Shown: positions 45,386-53,336 of the stretch, piece by piece
Layout: the number at the start of each line of letters is the position of its first letter
Numbering within the stretch: position 1 is the first letter of the stretch
Assembly (NCBI RefSeq): GCF_943193215.1
Contig: NZ_CALPDH010000005.1
Coordinates: 124,001 to 188,000, forward strand
Reading direction: 5' to 3'
From: Acetatifactor aquisgranensis
GTDB taxonomy: Bacteria > Bacillota > Clostridia > Lachnospirales > Lachnospiraceae
DNA: 64,000 nucleotides
Notes under the pieces: generated by a model
Told to the model about the DNA's origin: nothing
Databases searched by the model: none
Seen by the model: only the letters and a program-made list of their open reading frames with translations
Translations under genes and position numbers: made by a program

Positions 45386-46945
45386 ATGGGTATAGGTGAA
45401 AAGGTCAATCAGATGCTGGGCAGGCTAAAGACGGCCATCTACGGCAGATTCGCGATGATACTGCTGGGTTTTCTGGCGCAGCTTATTCTGTTGGCGGTGG
45501 GATATTTTTTCCTGCGCAACTACAGCTATCTGTTCTATGTGCTGTTTCTGGCAATCAGCGCCATTGTGGTGATTTATATCTACAATGCGCCCGGCAATCC
45601 GGATCTGAAGCTGTCCTGGATGCTGCCTATTGCCATATTGCCTGTCTTTGGCGCTATCTTCTATATGACGATCGTCATGCAGCCGGGTACCACGGTTCTG
45701 TACGACAGACTCATGACTCTGTCTGAGAATACGAAGAAATATGTGGTCCCCAGAGGGGACACAAGGGATAAGCTGCGGACGGAGAGCCCCCACATGGGAC
45801 AGCTGGCCCATTATCTGGAGAAATATGACAACAGCCCGGTCTATGACAATACACAGATGAAATATTATTCCCTGGGAGACAGCCAGTTCGTGGACATGGT
45901 GGAGGAGCTGAAGAAAGCGGAAAAGTATATCTTCATGGAGTTCTTCATCGTATCCGGGGGACAGATGCTGGGGACTGTTCTGGATATCCTGAAGGAGAAA
46001 GCGAAGCAGGGCGTGGAGGTGCGCTTCATGTACGACGGCACCAATGTGCTTTGGAACCTGCCCGGCTTCTTTCCGGACATGCTGGAGGCGGAAGGGATAC
46101 GCTGCAAGATGTTCGCGCCAATCCGCCCCATTTTTTCCACCCATTACAACAACCGGGACCACCGCAAGATTCTGGTCATTGACGGCAAGGTGGCTTTCAC
46201 CGGAGGCATCAATCTGGCGGATGAATATATCAATGAAAAGGAGCGCTTCGGACACTGGAAAGATGTGGGCGCCATGATTTCGGGAGATGCCGTGGAGCGG
46301 TTCACCTATATGTTCCTGGAGATGTGGGATGTGGACGAGAAAGAGCCGGAGGCATACGGAAAATATGTACTTCCGCCGGAGGCGTCCCTGTCCAGCGACG
46401 GCTATGTCATTCCTTACAGTGTCTGCCCGCTGGGGTCGGAGCGGGTAGGGCAGATGGTGTATCTGGAAATCCTGAATACGGCCCACACCTACGTGCATAT
46501 CATGACGCCATATCTGATACCGGATTATCAGCTGCTGACGGCCATGACCTATGCCGTGAAACGGGGGGTGGAGGTAGTCATCCTCATGCCCCATATCCCG
46601 GACAAGAAATACGCCTTTCTGCTGGCGAAGACCTATTATAACCAACTGTTGGAGGCAGGGGTGCGGATCTGCGAATATGAGCCCGGTTTCGTCCATGCCA
46701 AGGTATTCATCTCCGATGATGTGAAAGCCGTGGTGGGCACGGTGAATCTGGACTACCGGAGTCTGTTCCATCATTTCGAGTGCGGCGTGGTGCTGTACCG
46801 AAATTCCCAGATAGGGGTGATGGAGCGGGATTTTCAGGATACGCTGGAGAAATGCATCGAAGTGAAAGTAGAGGATTATCAGAAATTAAGGCTGCGGGAC
46901 AGGGCAATCGGAAGAATCATGCGGCTTGTGGCGCCGCTGATGTGA
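45386..46945 (+). CDS. cls: Cardiolipin synthase
   Basis: Joins two phosphatidylglycerols into cardiolipin. Phospholipase D superfamily, 519 residues from ATG 45386 (a GTG nine bases earlier is possible). Two N-terminal transmembrane helices (MILLGFLAQLILLAVGYFFL, then LFLAISAIVVIYIYNAPGNP) precede two HKD motifs, HYNNRDHRKILVIDGKVAFT and FVHAKVFISDDVKAVVGTVN. IMTPYLIPDYQLLTAM lies between them. It starts 21 bases after the MarR gene, so it is probably in the same transcript, linking membrane lipid composition with the fab regulator. A terminator follows. Confidence 0.94.
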   Translation: MGIGEKVNQMLGRLKTAIYGRFAMILLGFLAQLILLAVGYFFLRNYSYLFYVLFLAISAIVVIYIYNAPGNPDLKLSWMLPIAILPVFGAIFYMTIVMQPGTTVLYDRLMTLSENTKKYVVPRGDTRDKLRTESPHMGQLAHYLEKYDNSPVYDNTQMKYYSLGDSQFVDMVEELKKAEKYIFMEFFIVSGGQMLGTVLDILKEKAKQGVEVRFMYDGTNVLWNLPGFFPDMLEAEGIRCKMFAPIRPIFSTHYNNRDHRKILVIDGKVAFTGGINLADEYINEKERFGHWKDVGAMISGDAVERFTYMFLEMWDVDEKEPEAYGKYVLPPEASLSSDGYVIPYSVCPLGSERVGQMVYLEILNTAHTYVHIMTPYLIPDYQLLTAMTYAVKRGVEVVILMPHIPDKKYAFLLAKTYYNQLLEAGVRICEYEPGFVHAKVFISDDVKAVVGTVNLDYRSLFHHFECGVVLYRNSQIGVMERDFQDTLEKCIEVKVEDYQKLRLRDRAIGRIMRLVAPLM

Positions 46946-46967
46946 CGGCGCTTCGTTCAGAATATGC

Positions 46968-47007
46968 AAAGGGTAGGGTCTCCTGCCCTTTTTCTATCTA
47001 TTTTTTT
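46968..47007 (+). terminator. Terminator after cls
   Basis: AAAGGGTAGG (46968-46977) pairs with CCTGCCCTTT (46982-46991), one T-G pair, loop GTCT, followed by a T-rich tract including seven Ts. Confidence 0.88.
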
Positions 47008-47014
47008 CAATTAA

Positions 47015-47039
47015 GAAACTTTTCGCCATGCGTATCGTC
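47015..47039 (+). promoter_or_regulatory. ECF sigma-type promoter, likely autoregulatory
   Basis: GAAAC at 47015-47019, exactly 16 bases, then CGTC at 47036-47039. This is the AAC-N16-CGTC pattern recognised by Bacillus-type ECF factors, and it stands directly before an ECF sigma gene. Confidence 0.7.
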
Positions 47040-47083
47040 TATAGAGGCATGAGACGGCTGCCATGCCGGGAGGGAGGCATACT

Positions 47084-47644
47084 TTGAAAGATGCGGAGAT
47101 ACTGGATCTATATTGGGGGAGAGAGGAACAGGCGATTTATGAGACACAGAAAACTTACGGAAACTACTGCTATAGTATCGCCTGGAATATCCTGTACTCC
47201 AAGGAGGACTCGGACGAGTGCGTGAACGATACATGGCTGCGGGCGTGGAATGCCATACCGCCCAGGCGGCCGGGGCGTCTGGCTTTGTTCCTGGGGACCA
47301 TCACCAGGAATCTGTCGCTGGACAGGTGGAAAGAAAGGCATGCCATGAAGAGAGGAAAAGGCGAGATGGAGATTGCGCTGGACGAGCTGGCGGAGTGTGT
47401 GCCCGCCGCCCACGATACGCAGGCCGAGGTGGAGGCCGCGGAACTGGAGAGGCTGGTGAACGACTTCCTGCGTGGGCTGCCTGAGCGGGAATGCAATATA
47501 TTCCTGCGCCGCTACTGGTACGTGGAGGAGTACAGCGACATCGCGAGACGATATGATATGAAGCTGAACACAGTGAAGACTTCCCTGTTCCGCACAAGGG
47601 CAAAGCTTCGGGATTATCTGGAAAAAGAGGGTGTGTTGATATGA
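47084..47644 (+). CDS. ECF-type RNA polymerase sigma factor
   Basis: 186 residues from the TTG at 47084, chosen because AGGGAGG lies 6 bases upstream and the resulting start (MKDAEILDLYWGREEQAIYE) matches related Lachnospiraceae sigma factors; an in-frame ATG at 47063 has no ribosome site. Region 2 is YSIAWNILYSKEDSDECVND, TWLRAWNAIPP and LFLGTITRNLSLDRWKER. Region 4 ends RRYWYVEEYSDIARRYDMKL then NTVKTSLFRTRAKLRDYL. Its stop overlaps the ATG of the next gene (ATGA), so translation is coupled with the probable anti-sigma factor. Confidence 0.9.
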   Translation: MKDAEILDLYWGREEQAIYETQKTYGNYCYSIAWNILYSKEDSDECVNDTWLRAWNAIPPRRPGRLALFLGTITRNLSLDRWKERHAMKRGKGEMEIALDELAECVPAAHDTQAEVEAAELERLVNDFLRGLPERECNIFLRRYWYVEEYSDIARRYDMKLNTVKTSLFRTRAKLRDYLEKEGVLI

Positions 47645-48627
47645 AGGACGGGAAGAAGCGCGGGGCAGTGCGGCTGATGGAGGCGCTGTCAGGAGTGGAC
47701 GAAGATTTGCTGGAACGCTGCGGTCAGGATTGCAGGAGGCAGATTCACCGCGGACTTTGGCAGTGGAATATGAGGACCGCTGCAGCAGTATTGTGCCTGG
47801 CGGTGGCAGGTGCGGTCAGCTGGGGAGGGTATCAGTTGTCTAATCTGAAGATGGGCAGTTCCTCAGGAGGGAAAGCCCAGATGATGGCCACGGATTCGGA
47901 GGGAGACGGACAGGAGGCCGTACCGGAAGATATGGAACCTGAGGAATTTGGGGCGGCAAAGGAGGAATCCGCGCTGGATGATATGGCGGATGCGGGAGGC
48001 ACGGACATGACGGGACAGCGGGAAGAAGCCGCCGGAGGCGTAGGGAAGAGTCAGGACGTTTCGACGGAAGAAGGAGCTGCTGAGGAAAACGGCAGTTCCG
48101 GCGCGGACAGTGATGGCTGCCTGCCTCTGCAGTCTCGGAAACTTACGGAGGCCCAGAGCAGAGAGGAGGCGGTACTGGGAGCCTATGTGCCCACGGTGCT
48201 CCCGGCAGGATATGCTTTTGAGGATGCCTACTGCACAGTGGATGACGAAGAGGCGAATCTGACGGTGTGCTGGAGCAGAGGGATGGATACCATCATGCTG
48301 CACCTGAGAAAGACGGAAAATCCGCCCGGAACGGTGGATGTAGAGCAGGAGGAAAGCTATGACGAGCGTCTGTACGAGATTCCATATGGGGAGACCGTGC
48401 CGGAGCAATATCGGGAAAGTTTCGACAACCCGGTGTTCGCCGCGGAGGATTTCAGCCTGGAAATCGTAGAAAGCCGGATGAAATCCTATGATGACCAGGG
48501 GGACACGGATACCCCCAGAGGGAATTTCGGCGTACTGTATCCTGATAATGTGCTGGTGCGTTTCAGCGGCCGGGGCACGGCGGTAGAAATCTGGGAGATG
48601 TTCTGTTCCATGGGGGAAAGCAAATAG
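47641..48627 (+). CDS. Probable membrane-anchored partner (anti-sigma) of the ECF factor
   Basis: 328 residues. MEALSGVDEDLLERC at the N-terminus is the short cytoplasmic region usual in this family. One transmembrane helix follows at about residues 45-66 (TAAAVLCLAVAGAVSWGGYQ), then a long acidic Gly/Ser/Glu linker to about residue 155. The rest is an extracellular domain (VPTVLPAGYAFEDAYCTVDD ... MLHLRKTENP) resembling DUF4367-like sensor domains. Start and upstream stop overlap by four bases. It lacks a zinc-finger anti-sigma domain, so how it binds sigma is unclear. Confidence 0.82.
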   Translation: MKDGKKRGAVRLMEALSGVDEDLLERCGQDCRRQIHRGLWQWNMRTAAAVLCLAVAGAVSWGGYQLSNLKMGSSSGGKAQMMATDSEGDGQEAVPEDMEPEEFGAAKEESALDDMADAGGTDMTGQREEAAGGVGKSQDVSTEEGAAEENGSSGADSDGCLPLQSRKLTEAQSREEAVLGAYVPTVLPAGYAFEDAYCTVDDEEANLTVCWSRGMDTIMLHLRKTENPPGTVDVEQEESYDERLYEIPYGETVPEQYRESFDNPVFAAEDFSLEIVESRMKSYDDQGDTDTPRGNFGVLYPDNVLVRFSGRGTAVEIWEMFCSMGESK

Positions 48628-48650
48628 AGCCGGCAAAAGCCGGCTCTATT
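48623..48650. terminator. Bidirectional hairpin spanning both stop codons of convergent genes
   Basis: AATAGAGCCGGC (48623-48634), AAAA, GCCGGCTCTATT (48639-48650). The 12-bp perfect stem contains the TAG of the plus-strand gene (48625-48627) and the TAG of the minus-strand response regulator (48648-48646), so coding and termination share the same bases. Confidence 0.8.
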
Positions 48651-49341
48651 CAGTGTCGTTTTCCCGCATCCGGTATCCCACGCCCACCTCGGTGAACAGG
48701 TATTGGGGCTGGGCGGGATTCTTTTCGATTTTCCGGCGGATGTTCGCCATGTTGACCCGCAGGATCTGATTGTTGGTTTCCGCGTAGGGGCCCCAGATGC
48801 GCCGCAGCATTGTGTTGTAGGTCAGCACGCGGCCCGCGTTCTCGGCCAGGAGCGAGAGCAGCTGGTATTCTATCTGGGTCAGGTGGACCTGCTCGCCGTC
48901 CAGATGAATGGTCCTCTTGTCCAAATCAATTTCCAGATTGAGGGCTCTGTAAATCTGGCTTGGCGCCTGGCTGCGGCTATGGCGCAGGGCGGTGCGGATG
49001 CGGGCCGTCAGCTCGCCCGGATAGAAAGGCTTGGTGACATAATCGTCAGCGCCCAGATCCAGCGCTTTCACCTTTTCCTGCTCTTCGCTGCAGACGGAGA
49101 CGATGATGATGGGGATATGGCTCCAGCTGCGCAGTTCTTCCAGCACCAGAAATCCATCTATGTCCGGCAGGCCTAAATCCAGCAGAATCAAGTCAGGACA
49201 GAGGGAGGCCGCAAGGCTTAAGCCCTCTGTGCCGGTCATGGCAGTGGTGATGTGATAGCCGCTCCTGCCCAGAAGAGCGGTGATATACGAACAGAAACTT
49301 TTTTCATCCTCGATTAAGAGGATATGGACTTTGGCATTCAT
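48646..49341 (-). CDS. OmpR/KdpE-type response regulator
   Basis: 231 residues. Receiver domain with acidic pocket IEDEKSF (residues 10-16), phospho-acceptor Asp55 in ILLDLGLPDIDG, the Thr/Ser of IIIVSV and Lys of YVTKPF. The C-terminal winged helix (HLTQIEYQLLSLLAENAGRV, then VNMANIRRKIEKNP and VGVGYRM) is of the OmpR class, and overall wording is closest to KdpE. It follows the histidine kinase gene by 6 bases. No kdpFABC potassium pump genes are present nearby, so the target is unknown. Confidence 0.92.
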   Translation of the reverse strand: MNAKVHILLIEDEKSFCSYITALLGRSGYHITTAMTGTEGLSLAASLCPDLILLDLGLPDIDGFLVLEELRSWSHIPIIIVSVCSEEQEKVKALDLGADDYVTKPFYPGELTARIRTALRHSRSQAPSQIYRALNLEIDLDKRTIHLDGEQVHLTQIEYQLLSLLAENAGRVLTYNTMLRRIWGPYAETNNQILRVNMANIRRKIEKNPAQPQYLFTEVGVGYRMRENDTE

Positions 49342-49347
49342 GATAAA

Positions 49348-50211
49348 TCAACCGCTCCTTTTTGGAAGGGTGAAGGTAAATTCCGCACCGAGACTGTGAT
49401 TCCTGCCTGTAAGGGTACCGTGGTGGGCCGAGATGATGGCTTTGCAGATGATCAGCCCGATGCAGGTCTTTTTGTGAGGGTCTGAGGCGGCCTTTGTCAG
49501 GGAATCGCTGTCGAAGAGCCGGTCCAGCATTTCCTCGGGGATGCCGCGTCCGTAGTCCCTGACGGTAAAGATTACGGAATCTTCGCCCTCCTCTACGATG
49601 ACCTCCACAGGTTTCCGGCTTTCGGAATGGAGCAGGGCGTTTTCCAGCAGATTGATGATGACCTGCTCTATCAGCAGCGCATCCATGGACAGGATGATGA
49701 TTTCGTCCGGAATGATGGCACGAATCTCAAAGCCGGGATGGCGCATCTCCATTTTCTGCAGTGCCTCCCCCAGCACCTCTTCTACGATTTCTTCCCTGGT
49801 GCTGACAGGGTTTTCCGTGTCCCCGATACGGGTCATGGCCAGGAGATTTTCCACAATGTTGATCAGCCAGCCGGAATCTTCATGGATATGGCCTACAAGT
49901 TCCAGCTTCTCCTCATCATCCAGAGTCTGGTGATTTTCCAGATAGAGGAAGCTGTTGCCCATGATGCCGGAGAGGGGCGTGCGCAGGTCGTGGGAGATGG
50001 CGCGTATGAGGTGGCTGTGGATTTTCTCCAGATCCGTCTCCTGCAGTGGATTTTCCTCCGGGACTTTTTCCGCTTTCTGGCCGATGAACCGTGAGGCCAG
50101 CAGGCCGGTTACAGCGACTGCGGCCGCCGCGCAAAAGGCGGCGTAGAAACCGCTGCCGCTCTGGGTGGAAGGTTGTGTGTGCTGTGTTGGATTCTGTTGA
50201 TTTTTACGCAT
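49348..50211 (-). CDS. Minimal KdpD-like sensor histidine kinase
   Basis: 287 residues. One transmembrane helix (about 21-42) after a short Gln/Ser-rich N-terminus, then directly the kinase core; no KdpD domain, Usp, GAF or large outer sensor. His74 lies in RAISHDLRTPLSGIMGNSFL. The ATPase domain has the N-box INLLENALLHS, DYGRGIPEEMLDRLF and a C-terminal IGLIICKAIISAHHG; the first glycine of that G-box is Cys. I chose the start at 50211 (MRKNQQNPTQ) with AAGGA upstream. Kinase and regulator form a two-gene operon. Confidence 0.9.
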   Translation of the reverse strand: MRKNQQNPTQHTQPSTQSGSGFYAAFCAAAAVAVTGLLASRFIGQKAEKVPEENPLQETDLEKIHSHLIRAISHDLRTPLSGIMGNSFLYLENHQTLDDEEKLELVGHIHEDSGWLINIVENLLAMTRIGDTENPVSTREEIVEEVLGEALQKMEMRHPGFEIRAIIPDEIIILSMDALLIEQVIINLLENALLHSESRKPVEVIVEEGEDSVIFTVRDYGRGIPEEMLDRLFDSDSLTKAASDPHKKTCIGLIICKAIISAHHGTLTGRNHSLGAEFTFTLPKRSG

Positions 50212-50371
50212 GCTATATCCTTTCCTTATTTGTCTGGGTTTGAAATGGTTGCTGTCTTCTATTATATATTTTTTGGATACAAGAAGCAAGGAAACGGGCA
50301 TAAAGAAAATGTTAAGAAGTTGTAGTCATATGGATGTAAATCGGTCCATTTCTTAAAATTTTCCTTTTGGC

Positions 50372-50400
50372 TTGCGGCATCTGCCTTGGTGGGGTACAAT
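50372..50400 (+). promoter_or_regulatory. Promoter of the second acyltransferase
   Basis: TTGCGG at 50372-50377, a 17-base spacer and TACAAT at 50395-50400. An upstream in-frame ATG at 50399 overlaps the -10, so translation must start further downstream. Confidence 0.6.
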
Positions 50401-50431
50401 GTTGACACAGAAGAGGAGAAAGGCAGTGGGA

Positions 50432-51499
50432 ATGAAGCAGATGAAAGAGCGGGAAGCTTTTCTGGATAAACTGAGGGTGTTTGCCACCTGTGCGGTAATA
50501 TTGCTCCACACAGTGACCGGGGTCACGGATGCCACGGATATGAATCTCTATCCGGGGGAGAAAAGGGTCTTCCTGGCGGTGATGGATTTGGTGTGCTGGA
50601 GCGTGCCGGTATTTCTGGTGATATCGGGGTACCTGTTCCTGAATCCGGAACGGCGGATCGGAATGGGGAAGATGCTGACGAAATACTGCAGGCGCATCGC
50701 GCTGGCCCTGCTCCTCTTCGGGGTGCCCTACGGATGCCTGGAGCTGATTGCCGCGGAAAGGACTTTTCGCCTTGGGATGCTCCGGGAGGCTTTTCTGGGG
50801 GTGCTGCGTGGAAAGAGCTGGTCCCATATGTGGTATCTCTACCTGATACTGCTCCTGTATCTGCTGACGCCGCTTATGAAGAGGGCGCTCAAGTCCGTTC
50901 CGCGGTGGGCGGTATACGGAACTGAGCTTGTGCTGTTTCTTGGGTGTTCTGTCCTGCCTTATTTATATGAGCTTTTCGGGTGGACAGACGGGCCTGCGCT
51001 GCCGGGTGACGGCATCTATTTCTTCTATTATATATGCGGATATCTGTTTGCGGCGGAGAGCAGAAACCGGAGAGGGAAAGCAGCCGGAAAGAAAATTCTG
51101 CCCGCCCTGACTCTTCTGCTGGCAACCGGCATGGCGGCCAGCCGCCTTTGGGGAGAGTATATCCTGCAGATGGCCTATAATTATCCGTTTACGGTTCTGC
51201 TGGCGTTAATGCTGTTCGCCTGGATGAGCGGCAGGGAAGAAAGGCCGGATAGAAAGGAGGAGCGCATCGGCTGTCTCTTTTGGAGGCAGGCCTCAGAGCT
51301 CAGCTTTGCGGTGTACCTGATTCACCCGGTATTTTTGAACCTTGCGTACAAGTTCCTGCATGTGACACCTCTGTCACATTTAGACGTACTTTCTCTGGGG
51401 GTATCCCTGCCGCTGTTTTTCATCGGCACGGCGCTCCTCTCAACAGCAGTCGCGTGGATTCTGTACAAAATACCGCCGCTGAGAAAATATATCCTGTGA
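50432..51499 (+). CDS. Acyltransferase 3 family membrane protein
   Basis: 355 residues, about ten transmembrane helices. It probably transfers an acyl group to a surface glycan; substrate unknown. EAFLDKLRVFATCAVILLHT holds the catalytic His near residue 24. VPVFLVISGYLFLNPERR, WSHMWYLYLILLLYLLTPLM and LSFAVYLIHPVFLNL are family segments. It is a paralogue of the frameshifted gene at 855-1858 and gives the intact pattern used there. I chose ATG 50432, downstream of the predicted transcription start, with AGGAGAAAGG upstream. Its 3' end is 6 bases from the convergent methyltransferase stop, with no terminator between. Confidence 0.9.
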   Translation: MKQMKEREAFLDKLRVFATCAVILLHTVTGVTDATDMNLYPGEKRVFLAVMDLVCWSVPVFLVISGYLFLNPERRIGMGKMLTKYCRRIALALLLFGVPYGCLELIAAERTFRLGMLREAFLGVLRGKSWSHMWYLYLILLLYLLTPLMKRALKSVPRWAVYGTELVLFLGCSVLPYLYELFGWTDGPALPGDGIYFFYYICGYLFAAESRNRRGKAAGKKILPALTLLLATGMAASRLWGEYILQMAYNYPFTVLLALMLFAWMSGREERPDRKEERIGCLFWRQASELSFAVYLIHPVFLNLAYKFLHVTPLSHLDVLSLGVSLPLFFIGTALLSTAVAWILYKIPPLRKYIL

Positions 51500-51505
51500 A
51501 ATATC

Positions 51506-52396
51506 TTATGAAAAATGCTGCCAGCGTCCCGCGGCGCCGCAGGGCAGGACCAGGCCGCTGCCGGATACGGGCAGGCCGATTTCCTGAGCCTCCACCCGGC
51601 CGCCGAAAGGCCTGGCGATCGCTTCGCTGAGCATGTAGGAGAGTACTGCGGGCTGCAGGCCGGTGGTGTAGGAATTAATCAGGAAGAACAGGGCGTCTTT
51701 GGAGAGCAGCTGCGCCGTCAGGGCGATCAGGGGCCAGATGCCGGTCTCCAGTTTCCAGATTTCCCCTTTGGGTCCTCTGCCGTAGGAGGGAGGATCCATG
51801 ATGATGCCGTCATAACGGCTGCCCCGGCGGATTTCCCGCTCCACGAACTTCACGCAGTCGTCCACCAGCCATCTGACGGGAGCGCTGCCTAAGCCGGAAG
51901 CGGCAGCGTTTTCCTTTGCCCAGTTCACCATGCCCCTGGAGGCGTCCACATGGGTCACAGATGCGCCTGCGGAGGCGGCAGCTATGGTGGCGCCTCCGGT
52001 GTAGGCGAAGAGGTTCAGTACTTTCAAAGGTCTGTCTGTCTGCTTTCCGGCGTCCCGCAGAAGCTGTGAGAACCATTCCCAGTTCGCCGCCTGTTCCGGG
52101 AAAAGGCCGGTGTGTTTGAAGCTGAAAGGCTTCAGCCGGAAAGTCAGGGGAGAATCCCCCAGCCGATAGGAGATGCTCCACTCGTCCGGCAGATGGAAGA
52201 ACTCCCATTCCCCGCCGCCTTTGGCGCTCCTGTGATAGTGGCCGTTCTTTTTGCTCCAGCCCCTGTGGCCGCGGGGCGTGCTCCAGATGACCTGGGGATC
52301 CGGGCGGATGAGGATGTAGTTACCCCATCGCTCCAGCTTTTCGCCCTCTGTGGCGTCCAGCACTTCGTAGTCTTTCCACTTATCTGCGATCCACAT
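51506..52396 (-). CDS. Class I SAM-dependent methyltransferase (RlmI-like)
   Basis: 296 residues. SAM-binding motif I is VLNLFAYTGGATIAAASAGA, followed by THVDASRGMVNWAKENAAAS. Motif IV is MDPPSYGRGPKGEIWKLE, characteristic of the SAM_MT_RsmB/RlmI-K group that methylates 23S rRNA bases. The N-terminal region (ILIRPDPQVIW, FHLPDEWSISY) is shorter than the PUA-containing RlmI. No good ribosome site is obvious (GAGGAAACG). The exact RNA substrate is not decidable by eye. Confidence 0.88.
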   Translation of the reverse strand: MWIADKWKDYEVLDATEGEKLERWGNYILIRPDPQVIWSTPRGHRGWSKKNGHYHRSAKGGGEWEFFHLPDEWSISYRLGDSPLTFRLKPFSFKHTGLFPEQAANWEWFSQLLRDAGKQTDRPLKVLNLFAYTGGATIAAASAGASVTHVDASRGMVNWAKENAAASGLGSAPVRWLVDDCVKFVEREIRRGSRYDGIIMDPPSYGRGPKGEIWKLETGIWPLIALTAQLLSKDALFFLINSYTTGLQPAVLSYMLSEAIARPFGGRVEAQEIGLPVSGSGLVLPCGAAGRWQHFS

Positions 52397-52520
52397 ATTC
52401 GTTTCCTCGATTCTTTCTGTTTTCTTTTGGTTTTTATTAAAGCATATTTATAGGAAAAAGTCATTTGTTTTCCCAAGAACAGATTGTACTAAAAAAAATA
52501 CAAAATTTTTCAAAAATATC

Positions 52521-52549
52521 TTGCAAAGTAAGGAATTGCCATGTATACT
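52521..52549 (+). promoter_or_regulatory. Main promoter of the S10-spc ribosomal protein operon
   Basis: TTGCAA at 52521-52526, a 17-base spacer and TATACT at 52544-52549, with TG just before the -10. Transcription would start near 52556, leaving a leader of roughly 315 bases. Confidence 0.85.
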
Positions 52550-52647
52550 AAGAATTGCTGTGACATGATAGCTGTGAAGCGTGAGGTTGCTGGTCGACAG
52601 CAATGGCGATTGGGTTTTCCGTGGAGCGAATGTCAAGATTGAAACTG

Positions 52648-52773
52648 ACGACAAGTCACTGTACCGATTAAAATTCTGCAGATATGCAGTCCCGAATGTG
52701 GAGTTCCGGAATCGAGAGTGTTGCGTGAGAGGCCAGGACACACACGGGAGAGTGTACAGTCACCACTTGTCGT
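52648..52773 (+). promoter_or_regulatory. Structured S10 operon leader (closing stem of a multibranch RNA)
   Basis: ACGACAAGT (52648-52656) pairs with ACTTGTCGT (52765-52773), and next inside ACTGTAC (52658-52664) pairs with GTACAGT (52754-52760). Within lie smaller stems such as CTGCA-gata-TGCAG. Such leaders often let a ribosomal protein (L4 in known cases) control the operon; which protein acts here is unknown. Confidence 0.65.
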
Positions 52774-52777
52774 ACTA

Positions 52778-52839
52778 AAGTGAAAATGTTTTTCACTTAT
52801 GAAAAATGTTTTTCGCTTATGAAAATTCACATTTTCATC
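52778..52839 (+). repeat. Row of A/T-rich hairpins before rpsJ
   Basis: AAGTGAAAA/TTTTCACTT (52778-52798) is followed by GAAAAA/TTTTTC (52801-52814) and ATGAAAAT/ATTTTCAT (to about 52838). The first two are near-direct repeats of about 20 bases. They lie between the leader structure and the rpsJ ribosome site (AGGAGG, 52854-52859), so they may act as an attenuator or anti-terminator element. Confidence 0.55.
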
Positions 52840-52870
52840 TTAAAAGTGCGAAAAGGAGGCGACTTTTTTT

Positions 52871-53188
52871 ATGGCAAGTCAAGTAATGAGAATCACATTG
52901 AAGGCGTACGAGCACCAGCTGGTTGATGCATCCGCGAAGAAGATTATCGAGACTGTAAAGAAGACCGGATCCGAGGTGAGCGGCCCCGTTCCTCTTCCTA
53001 CGAAAAAGGAAGTAGTGACCATTCTGAGGGCGGTGCACAAGTACAAGGATTCCAGAGAGCAGTTCGAGCAGAGGACCCACAAGAGGCTGATCGATATCAT
53101 CGCGCCCACCCAGAAGACGGTGGATGCCCTGCAGAGGCTGGAGATGCCTGCCGGTGTGTACATCGATATCAAAATGAGAACCAAATAA
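52871..53188 (+). CDS. rpsJ: 30S ribosomal protein S10
   Basis: 105 residues, standard length. MRITLKAYEHQLVDASAKKI at the start, VSGPVPLPTKKE in the middle and QFEQRTHKRLIDIIAPTQKT carry the family signature. S10 is also the transcription antitermination partner NusE. First gene of the operon, with AGGAGG 11 bases upstream and a long structured leader. Confidence 0.98.
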   Translation: MASQVMRITLKAYEHQLVDASAKKIIETVKKTGSEVSGPVPLPTKKEVVTILRAVHKYKDSREQFEQRTHKRLIDIIAPTQKTVDALQRLEMPAGVYIDIKMRTK

Positions 53189-53197
53189 GTGATTCGG

Positions 53198-53263
53198 ATC
53201 GGATAACCGATTTGGATTTGACCTCTACTTAGACGTATGAACACAGGGAGCGGGAAACCGCTC
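53198..53263 (+). promoter_or_regulatory. Structured rpsJ-rplC spacer
   Basis: The 148-base spacer (53189-53336) has two small hairpins: ATCGG-ATAA-CCGAT (53198-53211) and GAGCGG-GAAA-CCGCTC (53248-53263, a GNRA tetraloop). Its length is unusual within an otherwise tight operon; an internal control element or RNA processing site is possible. Confidence 0.4.
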
Positions 53264-53336
53264 ACGGCCGCGGCGCAACAGTGGCTGATGTGGTCCGCTA
53301 TGTAGATGAAGCCCTCAGGGCAGAAAGAGAGGAAAC

